Source: Variovorax terrae (GTDB taxonomy: Bacteria > Pseudomonadota > Gammaproteobacteria > Burkholderiales > Burkholderiaceae_C). From it: DNA of 64,000 nt. The position numbers and the translations under genes are program-made. Below, one piece after another: positions 63,491 through 64,000 of the stretch; the first letter of the stretch is position 1; each line of letters starts with the position of its first letter. The stretch is from positions 744,001 through 808,000 of the forward strand of contig NZ_JALGBI010000001.1 of the NCBI RefSeq assembly GCF_022809125.1. Reading direction: 5' to 3'. A model generated the notes under the pieces. That model did no database searches. It was not told where the DNA came from and saw nothing but the letters and a program-made list of their open reading frames with translations.

Positions 63491-63973
63491 ATGCTTTCCC
63501 AGGATGATGACAGCACCGGCATTGCGCTGGGCGTGGTGTTCGGCGTGATCGCGCTGGTGATCGGCCTCGTGATCGGCGTGGCGGTCTACCAGACCCGCAT
63601 CGCCGGCGAAGCCAAGGCGGTGCCGGTGGTCGTGGAAATCGACGCGGCCAGCGTCAAGGTCGAGAACGGCGTCGTCAAGTTCTACTTTGCCACGGCGCGG
63701 GCCGAGCTGGCCCCCGGCGCCAACGAAGCCCTGGCCGAAGTGGTGAAGTCGGTGGCCGAAGGCCGCCGGGCCGTGGTCAGCGGCTTCCACGACGCCACCG
63801 GCGACGCCGCGAAGAACGAGGAGCTGTCCAAGCAGCGCGCGCTGGCCGTGCGCGAGGCGCTCAAGGGCCTGGGCGTGGCCGAGGACAAGGTCGAGCTGCG
63901 CAAGCCCGAACTGCTGACCGGCACCGGCAGCAATGCCGAGGCGCGCCGCGTCGAGGTGATCGTGGTGCAGTAA
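63491..63973 (+). CDS. OmpA-domain protein with N-terminal membrane anchor
   Basis: 160 residues. ATG 63491 follows AGGAG and gives MLSQDDDSTG, then a transmembrane helix (ALGVVFGVIALVIGLVIGVA) and a C-terminal OmpA-like domain (VVKFYFATARAELAPGANEA, GFHDATGDAAKNEELSKQRA, then AEARRVEVIVVQ). The Asp and Arg residues that bind diaminopimelate are expected in this segment, so it may be an inner-membrane protein that touches peptidoglycan. The upstream ATG at 63443 would add 16 residues and overlap the ChaC-like start. Confidence 0.9.
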   Translation: MLSQDDDSTGIALGVVFGVIALVIGLVIGVAVYQTRIAGEAKAVPVVVEIDAASVKVENGVVKFYFATARAELAPGANEALAEVVKSVAEGRRAVVSGFHDATGDAAKNEELSKQRALAVREALKGLGVAEDKVELRKPELLTGTGSNAEARRVEVIVVQ

Positions 63974-64000
63974 GGCGCTGCTCTATGCGCAGGAAAGGCC

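Overview
The window looks like chromosomal DNA of a high-GC betaproteobacterium of the family Comamonadaceae (Variovorax/Polaromonas/Ramlibacter-like). The reasons are two TctC/Bug periplasmic receptors attached to acyl-CoA catabolic operons, a CaiB/BaiF CoA-transferase, a Kdo 3-hydroxylase inside the LPS core operon (a Burkholderiales trait), tandem IorAB-type molybdenum hydroxylases, and many 4-nt ATGA gene overlaps. Genus is an inference. I see no rRNA, tRNA, CRISPR array or intact insertion sequence.

Left part (1-16.7 kb): accessory catabolism and uptake, visibly less GC-rich than the rest. A leftward operon (CitE-like lyase, crotonase, CoA-transferase, TctC receptor) faces a LysR gene; its logic is uptake, CoA activation, hydration, C-C cleavage. 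Then come an amino-acid-type ABC importer lacking an ATPase (5.6-7.9 kb), a decayed tyrosine recombinase (about 8.1-8.4 kb), and a LacI regulator facing a rightward cluster: MetX-like hydrolase, NitT/TauT ABC importer with a Tat-type binding protein, DhaL and DhaK kinase subunits, and a branched-chain-type binding protein. This cluster is the best candidate for an undescribed catabolic system.

17-29 kb: a second leftward acyl-CoA operon (TctC, NDP-forming acyl-CoA synthetase, crotonase, M20 amidohydrolase); a cystathionine-lyase-like PLP enzyme divergent from an Lrp/AsnC regulator; small regulators; and an overlapping DNA-alkylation repair operon (Ada-AlkA fusion, Ogt, EamA transporter, small basic protein).

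29-47 kb: envelope functions. A rightward LPS core operon (phosphomannomutase, WaaC, KdoO, WaaA), a Na+/H+ antiporter, a leftward TetR-MFP-RND-PCMT-rhodanese-TolC efflux operon, an MFS exporter, and a divergent MurA paralogue convergent with an ElyC/YdcF-like protein.

47-64 kb: glutaryl-CoA dehydrogenase divergent from LysR, MsrA, a ZnuD-like TonB receptor with a small membrane protein, an AEC transporter, an exported hydrolase, PdxH overlapped by a LysR gene, two tandem Fe-S/molybdopterin dehydrogenases with a MocA-like maturation gene, a lipoprotein Cu/Zn superoxide dismutase, a ChaC-like enzyme and an OmpA-domain protein.

The most striking signal is a dispersed 42-nt element present in seven copies (27666, 31268, 33402, 46970, 52701, 56672, 62095). 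GTCC always lies exactly 23 nt before a 19-nt imperfect palindrome TGCTnn-N7-nnAGCA. Six copies lie inside protein-coding genes. The four in the sense orientation all start on a codon boundary and encode related 14-residue peptides. The two antisense copies share a second common phase. This resembles in concept the protein-coding palindromic elements known from Rickettsia.
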